From Pezicula radicicola (taxonomy: Eukaryota > Ascomycota > Leotiomycetes > Helotiales > Dermateaceae): a stretch of DNA of 64,000 nucleotides. Made by a program: the position numbers and the translations under genes. The stretch is taken from contig PDUO01000026.1 of NCBI GenBank assembly GCA_003008705.1, positions 806,001-870,000 on the forward strand. The letters run 5' to 3'. Below, piece by piece: positions 51,694-62,722 of this stretch (position 1 is its first letter; the number at the start of each line of letters is the position of its first letter). The notes below the pieces were generated by a model. The model worked only from the letters and a program-made list of their open reading frames with translations. It had not been told where the DNA came from and did not search any database.

Positions 51694-52923
51694 GGTTGTT
51701 GATAAGTGAGGAAGTAAAGTTTTTGGGGAGGGCTTATTTTTGGAAGGGGGTATTATGTGTGTGTGTTTGAACTTTACTGTATTGTGTTTATTGAGAAAAT
51801 GAAAGAAAATACTGAGGCGAGTTTGTTCTTTCGTTTTATATAAAATTAACAACACTATTTCTGCCAAGCCATGGAGTTATTAGTAGAAATATCCTCGGAA
51901 ATGTCGCTAGAGAATGTTTTCACTCGCTTCTTCACGTAAATGAGGTTAAATAAGCCGCGGATTTATTTGAAAACGCCGATGAGGTAATGCTGTATGCATC
52001 ATCGATTAAGTGCTGACGGACTTAAACCCTGGAGTCGAAATAGTCTTTACTGTAAGTCAGTAGTTAATGGCGACAACATAGTTCTACACAAGCTAGAATG
52101 CAAAATAATGTCGTATGCAATACAATGACACCGAAGCTGTGTATGTGCTTTTATCATTCTTACAGTTTTCCATCTTAGCTCGTTTATAAAGAACAAGAAC
52201 AATCTGCCTCTGGTGCCTTGTAGAGTTCTATAAATCTACTCTAAGTGATAGATAACTCCTAGTTGTCTACTAGAACTAAAATTTATACTTTATTATGTTT
52301 CCCCGAAAAATAATAAGCAACCTAATATCCATTAACAGTTCTCCAAATCAGCTGCATCGGAACCCCTTGAATAGAATGTGTGCCCCCCGAAAGGATTTGG
52401 AAGCAATTTAGATGTACCATTCATGCGTGAGAGTGTGTAGATGCTTTAGGGCCTCGTCGAATCGTAAAGTTGTCAGACTCTTAGGTAACCCTAGTGAAAG
52501 CCAGCTAAATGCTTTAGTTTCATTCGTTTGAAATCCTGGTAATAGGTTGGTTGAAGAAGATAACATGTGTTGGACTTAATAGGTACATATGAGAGTTAAG
52601 ATTTTCTTGCTAAAACCTGATCTTGAATAGTTCAAGAATCAAGATCCATAGACATGGAGCGTCTATAAACTCACTCGGATTCTTGAGGCAACTTGAGTCA
52701 CCTAAACAGATATATCCAGCCACATCTAGCGCTACCCACTCTTTAGTTGAAGATAATGAGTAGGATCTTCAAGTCATCAAATGTTAGGAATGATAGGTCA
52801 AAGAGCCCATCTCGGCATTGTATGCTTTGAAACTCGAACTGACTTGGGATAGGCCAAATCAGCAAAAGTATTGATGCTTACACTCAGGAGCTTTAGACCT
52901 GAAAGTTGCAGCTGCCGAAGAAG
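51694..52923. other. Intergenic between decayed SnoaL-like gene and PAQR gene
   Basis: Mostly AT-rich. Near 52,620-52,710 are AGTTCAAGAATCAAGATCC and GGCAACTTGAGTCACCTAAA, resembling the dispersed MITE-interior words. No gene supported. Confidence 0.4.
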
Positions 52924-53951
52924 CTAACATTTGAATCCAAAAGCTCCATGGTGATAGTCGAAAGCCTTTAGCAATCCATATAGATGGGAGGCTGCTGCCA
53001 TAACTACAAGGACATGGAATATCTGATGAGAACTTCCCCAAGTATCGAAGGAGCCTGGTGCCGATCTTTCTGGCCAGCGAGCCTGTTTCTGTCAGTACTG
53101 CACGAGATTACTTTCCTTCGTATCAGCTTACGGCATAGAGACCTGCTCCCAAGATGTACAGAAAGCCCTCCAGCAACATCCAAGTCAGGCCCATTCCATC
53201 TTGCATCTTCTTGACTCCATGTAGTTCAATGCCGTGTATGACTGGGAAGACTGCCGAAAGGCCCATCAGAACAAACATCCCTGCTCGATATGGTCGCCAA
53301 GCTGGTGTTCTGAACTTCTCAAAGATTGAAACCATTGTGCATCCAAGTCCAAGTGAACAAATCTGTAGGCAGAGATCAGCCAGAGACTATTGGCCCCAGA
53401 AGTGAATACAAACTTACCATGGTCCAGTAGAACTCCTGAAGATGGGGATGACAATAGAACCCATAGAAGACACTCGGAATAAAACTCCCAGTAATGAGCG
53501 AGACAATGCCAACATAGTCCAACTTGTTACCAAACTTGGCAACAGTTGGAGAATGATTCGAAATGGCGTGATATGTAGCAGACATGCCTAGGCAGGCCGC
53601 TGCCCCTGCGAAGAAACATGCAAAGGCAAGAATGTCTGATAAAGTGGCAGATGCATAACGCGGCCGAATGATTGCGTATAGGAAGAAACCGCTAACTGAG
53701 AAGACAATTGCGCCTAGTAAGTGAGAATATATATTGACTGATTCATTATGAAGGTAGCCCAGACTGGCGAAGGACTTTTGGAAGGAATTGGAGGCTGGTC
53801 GGTATCCAGAGTGAATGTAATGATTGTCTTGTTGCCAGGAAGGCAGGTCGTCCCACATCACAGTGAGGGCATTCTCAACACTACGTTCAACTTTTTTTGC
53901 GGTTTCAACGATGACCTCTGTCTTGGTCGGATTTCTCTGTCGCGGTGACAT
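52924..53951 (-). CDS. PAQR/hemolysin-III family membrane receptor (adiponectin receptor-like)
   Basis: Three exons (53951-53418, 53362-53132, 53082-52924) give 307 aa; introns are 55 nt (ATG|GTAAGT...CTACAG) and 49 nt (GCC|GTAAGC...AAACAG). The start is ATG 53951 (MSPRQRNPTK); the frame extends upstream only by TTG. Family blocks: DDLPSWQQDNHYIHSGYRP, HNESVNIYSHLLGAIV, SATYHAISNHS, and a last exon with HQIFHVLVVMAAASH, giving the zinc-site Ser/His/Asp and paired C-terminal His expected for PAQR. Seven hydrophobic segments are visible. In fungi the Izh members are linked to sterol and zinc homeostasis (family knowledge). It is divergent with the CSN8-like gene. Confidence 0.93.
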
Positions 53952-54299
53952 ATCGTTGAAGTCCCGAGGTGGACGGAAACAGGAGCAGTAGGCCTCAAGC
54001 AAAGAGGGAATTAGCAGCTTATTATACTAAACGCCAGAAACATAAAGAAGACACAAAGATTTGGAAATGGGCGGGTTATTGCAGAGAAATCGAAAGTGTT
54101 GAGACGTTGAACTTTTTTGTTGCCTCGGTCGTACTCGTAAGTGTAAGGCTGAGGAATTTGGACGACACAAGGCTGACAAGCATGTGATGCGGCCGCCTCC
54201 CTCCCCGCCACTGTGCCTGCCCTGCCCACAGCCCGCCATGATGACAATCAGACTCCCGATCCTCTCCTACCATCAACGCTATTCTGAAGAAGCATTCAA
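53952..54299. promoter_or_regulatory. Divergent promoter region, PAQR and CSN8-like genes
   Basis: A 348-bp gap between divergent starts. An upstream ATG-ATG at 54,238-54,243 is out of frame with the downstream gene and its frame overlaps that gene's start, so if transcribed it is a uORF. GCGGCCGC occurs near 54,190. Confidence 0.45.
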
Positions 54300-55277
54300 A
54301 TGTCGTCTCGAGGTGGTCGTTCCAATACAGGACCATGGAGTCGGTTGAAGCCTGTCAGTTTAGACCCTCTCGATGCCATGGGACTGCCCTCAAAAGGGGA
54401 CAATAGGTACACAAACATTCCCCGCCGCGTCCTTCCTTGCGCTTGTTGACAGAAGCCCTGCAGACTTCTGGACTTCAAGGCACAAGAGCGATACTATACC
54501 AAGATCGTCGAAAGATATATGGCATTCTGCTCAGATGCTGGCCGTGGAGATGAGCTCCTGCGAAGACTTTCACGACTCGAGATTTCACACGAGAAGGAAC
54601 GGAGCAACCCGCCTCGTCGACCCCAGACAGCACCGGCACTACCTGCAAGTGCTTCAATACCCAACTTTGGGAAGGATGCAGCAAGTCAGAAGGATCTTTC
54701 GGCATTGATGATGGCTATGCGAAAGTTGCGCGAAGGAATTGTAGCTTCCAATCGAGTCGATGACTTCTCCATCCAGGCGTACATCTTCTGCATACGACTA
54801 TCAATTCTGGTGCGGCATATGGAATCATACCACCCGGCAATACTCCATCTTCTTCGAAATATGCACACCGTACAAGCTCTGTCAGCCACCGAGCTTCAAG
54901 AATTCGCGGGCTACCTCGTTTTAGATCTTGCCTGCCGACAGCATGACTTGGCGCAAGCGTATTCGATCAAAAATCAATATACCTTACAGGACCCAAAAGT
55001 GAACGCGGCACTTCAAGCTTTGGCCCATGATAATTACGTCCTATTTTGGAAGGTCAAACACAATGTAGAAGGTCACAAAGCGAAGCTCATGGAATTTGCC
55101 GAAGAGAGAATCAAGACACAGACGCTGAAGTGCCTGGGGCGCAGTTACCTGAGTATCGACCTACCATCGCTGGAAAAATTCACCAATACACCATGGTCTG
55201 TCTTGATAGCGGAGCATGGAGTCGGATGGCAGCTGGAAAACTCGAAAGTCGTCATTCGAAAGCCAAAGAGTCGATGA
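54300..55277 (+). CDS. CSN8/PSMD8/EIF3K-like (PCI-type) conserved protein
   Basis: Two exons (54300-54406, 54464-55277) give about 306 aa. The 57-nt intron (AATAG|GTACAC...CCTGCAG) was chosen because it keeps frame and yields PLDAMGLPSKGDNRLLDFKA, then QERYYTKIVERYMAFC. The body is helical: DDFSIQAYIFCIRLSILVRH, ELQEFAGYLVLDLACRQHDL, VLFWKVKHNVEGHKAKLMEF, and a winged-helix-like end (TNTPWSVLIAEHGVGW). This pattern resembles the CSN8/PSMD8/EIF3K family of PCI proteins found in COP9, proteasome lid and eIF3 complexes. The exact complex cannot be told. Family call from pattern only. Confidence 0.75.
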
Positions 55278-56112
55278 GAGGGTTCTAAAACACATAACGT
55301 CTGGAAGTGGACATGCTGGCATAACAATATGTGACTACACGTTTGTCCTCCCAATAGCTGCGCCGCCCAAACTGCTTCATCCTAACCATTCTGTCTAGAA
55401 TCTCAATATTTTGTCACCCCGACGCCATTAAAGTAATTGAACCCGGATGCAAGTTACCAGAATGAACCATCAATATTTAATTAACTCCAGAATCATAGAC
55501 AATTCTCGAAAGTATCTGGAATTTCTCTAAAGTTCGGCGGATACTCATAACCTATGTTATCCAATATCTTTTCCGCGAGACATGATCGAGAACACGAGGA
55601 TGATCCACACGCTCCTTGATATGGCTTGGATCCATCAAAGTCGACGACAAAAGTCAAAAACAGTGGACGATCCATCATCTACATCTGTAAAACCTCCAGC
55701 TAAGCCATGTATGTTCGGTAAGACTGAGTTAGACCTGGGTCTGATTCGACAATGGACTTTGTTTCAACCCTCGTTTCGTCGAGCTACATAGCTACTTTCA
55801 CCTGTCGTGATTTGATTGAGGACTTGGCTTTGGGTTTTATTTCGAATGACCCACTGCGGGGTTGGTATAAGGAGTGCCAAAAGAGTCCAATTGATAAATG
55901 CCTTCATTGGAAGAAATACTGTGATACGGAACAATTTACAAGTTTCTGAAATGTACCATTATTACCCTTTAGACAAGTAACTAATCACACCTTCGCTAGA
56001 GAGTGGGCACCACAACTGCCACCTTTTAAGAGCAACGTGGTCTAAAAACTCAGTTTCCTTAAGATGGCATAATGTAGAGGCGATGCGTCTCTGTATCTTC
56101 AATATAGACAGC
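55278..56112. other. Intergenic, doubtful short frames
   Basis: 3' side of the CSN8-like gene and of the decayed RidA gene (convergent). A 65-codon plus-strand frame (55,752-55,949) ends with CQKSPIDKCLHWKKYCDTEQ and looks mildly protein-like but has no context. Nothing else seen. Confidence 0.4.
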
Positions 56113-56517
56113 TCAATCCTTTTTTGCATGAGCCTCAACCTCAACCTCAATCAACATCGACGGGAAAGCCAATCTATGAACCCCAATGGACGTCTAAATA
56201 GGTCGTTGACCCGGAATACGCTTCTTGAGATGTTCAACCACAATAGGGAACGAAGGACCAATCTCAAGATGGTACGAGCGGATAGGATAGACATCCTCCC
56301 AACCACAAAGGCCAAAGGTCCGAAGCACACGATCGACATTCTCGGAGGCAAGTTGGCCTTCAAGATCATTGTCATCCATCTTTCCTGTATTATCCCATCC
56401 TCCTTATCCAGAATATTTTACTATGTCGCCTAGGACGACTGCTTGTGAGTAGTGGTAGGCGTCGCTGTGCTTTTGGCTGGCGTCAGTTTCGTTATGGTAT
56501 GGGAGGCTACGCATCAT
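56113..56517 (-). pseudogene. RidA (YjgF/endoribonuclease L-PSP) family gene with two stops
   Basis: One frame of 135 codons, the normal length of this family, is broken twice. It reads DAYHYSQAVVLGDIVKYSG, TAA (56,406-56,404), GGWDNTGKMDDNDLEGQ, then VDRVLRTFGLCGWEDVYPIR, SYHLEIGPSF, KKRIPGQRPI, TAG (56,196-56,194), then TSIGVHRLAFPSMLIEVEVE and a stop at 56,113. The WEDVY.(V)RSYH and GxRP.W(T)S(I/V)GV...M.(V)E(I)E(V) blocks are characteristic of RidA-type enamine/imine deaminases. Relatives have Gln at the first stop (SGQGGWD) and Trp at the second; both changes are C-to-T on one strand. The gene is decayed as it stands. Confidence 0.82.
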
Positions 56518-57534
56518 CGGATTGCGGTGATTGATGTTTTGAAAATGAAGCTGTCCTGGTTTGCAGTTCTATCTTGTTGTCAGTTTCAAGTTCAGTGGTT
56601 TGCTCACATCGTGGTTTTCGATACATAGAAGAAGTTGACTGGATGAGAGCAAGGAACGAGCAGGTATTTTAACTACGCTAAGACTTTACAATCAAGCAAG
56701 GAATTTTCCAAACTCCACCTTCATTCTCGAATCACGCTTATGGCTTCGACCAGAATAGGGATTATGTATTGTGAGAATACCCATATAAATTTCTCTCCGA
56801 AGATCAAAAAAAAAAAGTGTCTCAACAACTTGGACTTCCAAAAAATTAGGGGTTCACGAGGATTGGTGTCGTTACATTAAGCGAAGCAAGGTTTCTTCAA
56901 CTTCCAACTCGACTGATCTAATCATGCCCAGGGGTTTAGTATAGGTCTATAAGAATATCAAAATCAGCTGGTTCCTAATTGGCGTGGAGATGAACAACTA
57001 GGATCTAGCCAGCCCTGAGCCACTTCCCTTATAACCTCTAAGCTTTAAACGAGTCCCGACAAGACTTCTCCATCTGATTAGTGCACCTGGCATTGGAAAG
57101 TCCATTATGACCTGGTAGAAGCGCGGAAAGACTACTACACTCGTAACCCACCTGTATCGGCTTATAAACAGCAATTCGTCTTCATCATAAGTAACTATAG
57201 GTAAGCTCCCAGGCTCTGGCTGTTGCCGGGAAGGCAGAACCCGAACCTGACGTAGTATAGTAGTATAGGACTCCCCAGATAGTTTTATAGAGAATACATG
57301 AATTACAAATAGAGTAGTATAAATTTATCTTAAAGTAGGTTATTACAAAAGATATATAGTAGTTATAAAAGTATACACTATATTGTTTCATATAGTAATA
57401 TTACAATAGATATTGTTACAATGTAATACTGTATACCGAATCCCATATTATATTTGACATAATATATAAATTCTAATATTGTATTATAGCAATATGATTT
57501 TAAAGTGGCCTATATCGTATTGTTTGTATTGTTA
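56518..57534. other. Intergenic, becoming strongly AT-rich
   Basis: 56,518-57,230 shows no gene. From about 57,230 to 57,534 it is strongly AT-rich, with recurring TATAGTAGTATA, ATATTGT and TAATATT words, and ends where the folylpolyglutamate synthase relic is lost. Confidence 0.5.
57240..57534. repeat. AT-rich low-complexity block
   Basis: About 300 bp of mostly A/T with short recurring words (TAGTATAG, AATATTACAATA, ATTGTATTATAG). Such blocks are typical of heavily mutated repeat DNA in ascomycetes. It truncates the 3' end of the neighbouring pseudogene. Confidence 0.5.
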
Positions 57535-58877
57535 TTTACACTGCCTTAAAGTCTCTGGTATGCATTTGGCAAACCACTTCGACACGATTGACATGGTTAT
57601 TTCGTTATAACCTCCACCAAGATACAAAGTTCAACAGTCTTCACAGATTTGCTAAAAGCGTCCAGGCCAAATGTAATTTTTGGGTCCATAATGTATATCC
57701 TCTAGTGTGAGTCGTGAAACGTATAACGATAGGAATGCATCGACCAAGGCAATTGCTAATGAACAATTAAGTTTCTGAACATCCGGGTATAGGGCTTCAA
57801 CACATCGAGGTAATCGAGGTTCAAGATCCACAAACTCTATCGACGTCGATCTTTCAATAGCCCTTTCTTGTAGGACTTTCAATACAGGAGGCTCTTGAGG
57901 AACTGAAAATCCCAGACTCCTACAATGAAAAATTCCCGACTTGTGCCATGCTATATCTTCAATTGAAGGTCCTAATTGTTGCACATGATCCATCCAAATC
58001 GTTGTTATGACTGCCACTGTAGGTTGCAAAACTCTGGTAGTGTCATATTCACCACCACTATGAGTTTCGTATATTGTTACTTCGACATTCTCGCAATGAA
58101 ATGTATGGATAGACACCAAGGTTAAAAACTGCATTAAGCGAGATGCGCGGTCGAGATCTTTTAACGCATTCCAAACTTCGAAGAAGTACTTTCCAAAATG
58201 CGATTCTGAGATGGATTTGGAGTCGATTCAAATACGTCCCCGCATGGTGACTAGGTCGGGTGAGGTATAGAGCTCAACTTTGGGGTGGAAACTAGTCCTA
58301 GTGCTTTGAGCTAACAAGAGCATGTTACTGAACATGTATGTCACTCCCTTGGCCTTGGTTCCGGCAATATACATCACTTTGAAATCAGGTTTCGTAAAGT
58401 ATTAGTCTTGTCAGCGCTATGATAGTATTCCATACAGGATATCCAAGGACTTCCAACCATTCTTTCATGCCGTCTAATCTTGGTCTCCCACGAAGGCCAG
58501 ATTTCGCAGATGCGCTTGCCAAAGAATTTGTGTTGGGTATATCGCTGGTACCACAATGTGTTGTGGAGGTAGATAGTACAAATTGACGTCTGCTCTCAAG
58601 GATTTCGACAGCATGTAATAATTTGTAGTTAAACACCTATCTAATAAGATTCTCCGAAATTCAAACTTACGTCGTAAGGAGAAAGATCAGCCTTAGCAGC
58701 TTCACCACTTGCTCCTATTATTTGTAGAGAAAGGGAATTTGTAAAAGTATTAGCATCGTCAGATTTGTCGATGTTACAGCTGATGTAGCAGTTAGTTATC
58801 CTTGCTCTCGTTATGCTACGGGCAACTACTTTGTAATAAATAAATGCAGTTGCACTTAAAGAAAATCTATATCTCAT
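57535..58877 (-). pseudogene. Folylpolyglutamate synthase relic, truncated, multiple stops
   Basis: Pieces of one folylpolyglutamate synthase are in order on the minus strand. Near 58,620: YKLLHAVEILESRRQF, then RLDGMKEWLEVLGYP. Near 58,360: FKVMYIAGTKAKGVT, where the family has the ATP-binding GTKGKGST loop. Then LYTSPDLVTMRGRI followed by TGA, and ISESHFGKYFFEVWNALKDL. 58,134-57,652 carries THSGGEYDTTRV, MDHVQQLGPSIEDIAWHKSG and YIWPGRF, then TAG. After one more TGA the same frame reads YLGGGYNEITMSIVSKWFAK. It ends at the AT-rich block, so the last third is missing. An upstream exon (58,877-58,670; ...AKADLSPYD, GTAAGT donor) may belong. The loop changes and stops argue against function. 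Confidence 0.8.
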
Positions 58878-59436
58878 TGTGTAGATGGTTATATAAAAGC
58901 TCTATATTGAGGTGGTCTCAAATGGTCGTGAGTGTTGATCGTCACGTGCTGTGCATACGCTAAAGGTAGTATACTCATCACGTACCAAGATTTATCTCAT
59001 AAATCAGAATCTATTTCGAGTAATCTATCTACGAATTCCGGTAGAGCTGCCTGAATCAAAGTACAATCAGCACACACATGACAGGTTAAGGCATGAGTCG
59101 GCAGCCAGACTTTCGCATACCTGGTCCGCATTAGACTTCACTCCGAGGACACCTGATGTGAGGGAAGAAGCTGAATGAATATTTGGCGGTAGCAGGGGAG
59201 GAGCTCAAGGGATATGGGCACAAGTACGTTAGAATAGCAGGGGGGGCTGTCAATGAGTCACATTGAATTGTCCAAATCGGTTCATATGCATTCAGTCTCT
59301 CCGCAAGGCTGTCACAATAGTGTGGGGGATACTCTTGCTCTGCCATTTCAAGCTTATATGTAGCCCACTTGGTCAACTTTCTTTCGACTGGTATTTTCAT
59401 TACACAGTACATTTGATAAGTTCCCCGCGATCAACC
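58878..59436. other. Intergenic upstream of the HET gene
   Basis: Between the decayed synthase start and the HET start. No motif-bearing frame; the HET frame extends into it without an ATG, so it is taken as leader or promoter. Confidence 0.4.
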
Positions 59437-61353
59437 ATGCCTTATTTTGTCTATCGGTCACTGACTCCGGGCAAGAACAGAATCCGTCTTGTTCATGTTA
59501 GGCCAGAGAAGCCCTATATGCCATCTGAGAAAGTAACAGACCTGATGCATCAGGAGAAATCCGATCCTAACGTGTCTAAATCAAGCAACATGGTTTTCTG
59601 CACCTTCTCTCATGTGTCGCTTGATGACGCGCCTCCCTACACAGCACTTTCCTATACTTGGGGAGATTTGACTCAGACGATTCCAATATTAATAGATGGA
59701 GCAATCTCAATGGTCACCGAGAATCTTGAATATGCACTTCGGCATCTGAGACGACCAGATAAAGAGATTACCTTATGGGTAGACGCTTTGTGCATAGACC
59801 AAAACGACGAGGTGGAGAAGACTGAGCAGGTGCAACAGATGCGTCAGATATTCTCACGAGCCATTTCAGTTCTTGCTTGGTTGGGTCCGGAGGCCGAGAA
59901 TAGCGATATCGCTATGCAATGGATAAAGGAGTTTGGGGCTCGTTCTGCAAAGCTGGGCATCGGGACGAACCCTGAGTTACGGCTCCGCTACCTCTACCAG
60001 GCAGATGAAAAAAGCCTTGCGGATAAGGGCCAAGGCTATAAGCAATTCATTGAAGACCTGAAGGCCCAACTGTCGCCATCAAATCATCGGTACAGCAACA
60101 TCATTTCTGCCTTAAGCAGTTTCTTCAAACGTCCCTATTGGCGTCGTATCTGGGTGGTTCAGGAGCTCGTAACGGCGACTAAAGTTTCGTTCATTTGCGG
60201 CACAAAAGTTCTGACAGAGGATGAGCTCCACTACGGCTTGAGGCTACTGAGAAACTTCGGGCAGTATCGACTCCTAGAATCAGGACAAGACGCACAATTC
60301 AGACCAATTGAGGGCAATTCCATTGCTTCAATTGATACACTCCACCCTATCAATCTGCTTAAGATTAGAAGGGCAGCTACACCTTCGCCACTTATCCATC
60401 TTTTGCGGAGCTTTCGAGAATCCAGAGCTTCAGACGCTCGGGACAGGGTCTTTGCGTTGTCTGGTATTGCTGAAGATGGACAAGTGCTCGCACTTCGTCC
60501 CAATTATAGCAAATCGTGTGAGGAGGTTTATATCAATGCTGCCCAAGCCCTTATTCGGGAAGGCTATATAGAAATTTTGTCTCTTTGCGAGTTTCCACAG
60601 CGGATGACTGAACTTCCTTCATGGGTACCTGACTGGTCACGCAGCACCGAACGTTCTCCTCTACAACAACGCTCGCGTAATAGAGCCTCAAATTTACCAA
60701 CCACTATCCTTCAGCCTGATTTCTCTGGATCAGGCCCTCATCAATTCCCAGGAAATCAAGTTTTTAGTAGCAGAGGCGACCATCTTATAACATTATCTCT
60801 TTCAGCGACTTTCATTGGCGAAGTGCAGTCGCTCGGCGCAACTTGGGTAGATGGAGGTATTGGTAGATGGCTCTGTGATTTACATCAGCTATCGCACCTA
60901 TCTTCAAGCGCCACCGAGCAGTATGAGCGAATGCAGGTAGTCTGGCGTACCGCCGTAGCAGACCAAGAGATAAGGCAAGGAATGAAGAAACCTCGACTCT
61001 CCAAAGGCATGCTTTCCAGAGTGAATAAGGCACTAGCGAATTGAGATCTCGAACGCGTAGACTCGGAGGCTTTCATTGAAGCAGGTCTCGGTGATTTTGG
61101 CCAGCAGCTTCGAAATATCGCTAAAGGACGTCGACCAATGCTCTCATCTAAGGGGCATGTAGGCATTGTACCAGCCGAGACAGAACCCGGGGATCTAATC
61201 TTCGTTGTTTTGGGTGCCGATGTCCCGTACATCCTTCGGCATCAACTTCAAGACGACCTGTTTCTGCTCATTGGAGAAGCATATGTGCACGGGATCATGG
61301 ATGGTGAAGCTATGCGGGGTGATCCACATATGCAGACAGTTGAAATAGGCTAG
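59437..61353 (+). pseudogene. HET-domain gene interrupted by one in-frame TGA
   Basis: From ATG 59437 (MPYFVYRSLTPGKNRIRL) the frame is open for 535 codons to TGA 61042-61044, then continues in the same frame for about 102 codons to TAG near 61,353. HET blocks: PPYTALSYTWGD (about 68-77), LWVDALCIDQND with EKTEQVQQMRQIFSRAI, and PYWRRIWVVQELVTA. The part after the stop holds SKGHVGIVPAETEPGDLIFV and LLIGEAYVHGIMDGEAM, the usual end of these proteins, so the stop removes a conserved tail. No GT/AG pair flanks the stop closely. The TGA could arise from CGA. A 535-aa truncated protein with the whole HET domain may still be made. Known role: heterokaryon incompatibility, triggering cell death on fusion with unlike partners. 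Confidence 0.88.
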
Positions 61354-62573
61354 AAGTGCAATTGGATACTGATGGTCTTGAGGCTTTCTGTAACTTGTTG
61401 TTGACCGTTCAGATATTTTTCTCAGGACTCTAGTAACAGCTTTGCAAGGTTCCTGACATTCAACTTCCCGTTTTCTATAGTAAATACTCGCACTCTATTC
61501 TGTTTGACTAGTCAACATTCAGATTTCTTTGTCGGGATTCGAAAATTGCTATAGGTTACAGACTGGATATCTAATAAGCTTCAACTCATTCTAGATCAGC
61601 CTTTACTCCATAGCTAACTCAACGCACCTCTTATTCATGAGTTAGGTCCTGTTCACTTCGGAAAATATAGGGCCTGGGCTTTACTCTCAACGAAAGTCAT
61701 TCTAAATCCGTAGTTATGTAACTCCATTAAGGAATTCTAAATTAAACTCAAGGCGTATAGCTATACAATTTTTCCCCCCATAAAATAGGAGAAACAAAGC
61801 AGTTTTATTATTACGAAATTGCTTCCCTGAATCAACCTCGTCCTTAATATACTAACGACTTTTAAGACAGGACTCATCTGTTATAAAATCCTATTCTCAA
61901 TCTTAAACCTAATTAAGCTAGACGTCCTATTGGAAATTGTGAAAGTATATCGTCGGGAGACTGTGTTTCGTGGCTATAATCAAAGTGACAACAAGATGTT
62001 GGATAACAATAACTTTACTCAAACTTTAACATAGAGAGACTCTAGTAGAATAGATCCCAAGACTAAATAGCTAGTAATAATGGAAGTAAGCCCGAAAAAT
62101 CGAGAGCCCACAGCGCCAGCGACCTCTTGACTCTTGAGCAACCTGCGAATATCTCCAGCATGCAAATGGACCCAACTCTGGCTCAGATACTTTCTTCCAA
62201 ATCTAGAGTTTTTGTTCTTCCAAAATATAAACTCGCTGTGTTGGAGGTTAGAGCTTCGGTGCTTCAACTAGAATATTTTTATACAGTAAGCCCCCATTTG
62301 CCCCAACTTCAACTTTTCTTTTATTCTCCGTTCCACGACAAATTTCATACAAACTTTCAGTATTACTCTATGTGTAGATGGCTAATACGTGGAGTCGATA
62401 GAATTTATCCTAGGTTGGGTCTGTGGTGTTGTGTTGTGTTTTCGGTGTATGGTTGGGTAGTCATCATTAATCTAGGCTAGTTTTAATTCTGCGTCTGATC
62501 GGCATTAGTGATGATTAGAGAAGATAGAATGGGTGGAAATGTGTAAGCTAGGTGATGGTAAAATACTGAATAC
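61354..62573. other. Intergenic, no gene seen
   Basis: Moderately AT-rich. A 117-codon plus frame at 62,127-62,480 is hydrophobic and aromatic-rich without motif; it probably is not a gene. The right end leads into the 5S rRNA promoter. Confidence 0.45.
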
Positions 62574-62580
62574 TATATTT
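62574..62580 (+). promoter_or_regulatory. TATA element 30 bp upstream of 5S rRNA
   Basis: TATATTT lies at -30 from the 5S start at 62604, where many fungal 5S genes have a TATA box needed for RNA polymerase III. It is consistent with, but does not prove, an active gene. Confidence 0.5.
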
Positions 62581-62603
62581 ATTGAATTACACGAAATGCT
62601 GTC

Positions 62604-62722
62604 ACATACGACCATAGACTGAGGAGAACTGGGCATCCCGTCCGCTCTGCCATACATAAGCCTCAGATCGGCAGATTAGTAGTTGAGTGGGTGACCATCA
62701 GCGAATACCTGCTGTTGTATGT
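62604..62722 (+). rRNA. 5S ribosomal RNA (possibly diverged copy)
   Basis: 119 nt beginning ACATACGACCATAGACTGAG and ending GCTGTTGTATGT, followed by TTTTT, a polymerase III terminator. Helix I is intact: ACATACGAC pairs with GTTGTATGT with one G-U pair. The conserved internal promoter region is seen as ...TAGTAGTTGAGTGGGTGACC, ATCAGCGAATACC. The core differs from the usual ascomycete 5S at several sites (for example GTTGAGTGG where GTTGGGTGG is usual), so it may be a variant or a mutated dispersed copy; ascomycetes often scatter 5S genes singly. Confidence 0.82.

Noticed and set aside
55752..55949. Cys-containing 65-codon frame as a small secreted protein
   Set aside because: No signal peptide and no supporting context downstream of the CSN8-like gene.
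48810..56517. Degraded metabolic cluster (reductase, SnoaL-like, RidA, folylpolyglutamate synthase)
   Set aside because: The genes are separated by conserved core-type genes and intergenic gaps, no synthase backbone gene is present, and chance neighbourhood is as likely.
51301..61353. Stop-codon reassignment as explanation for in-frame TAG/TGA codons
   Set aside because: Intact genes in the same window end normally at TAA, TAG and TGA, and the affected genes also carry other damage (truncation, lost P-loop).
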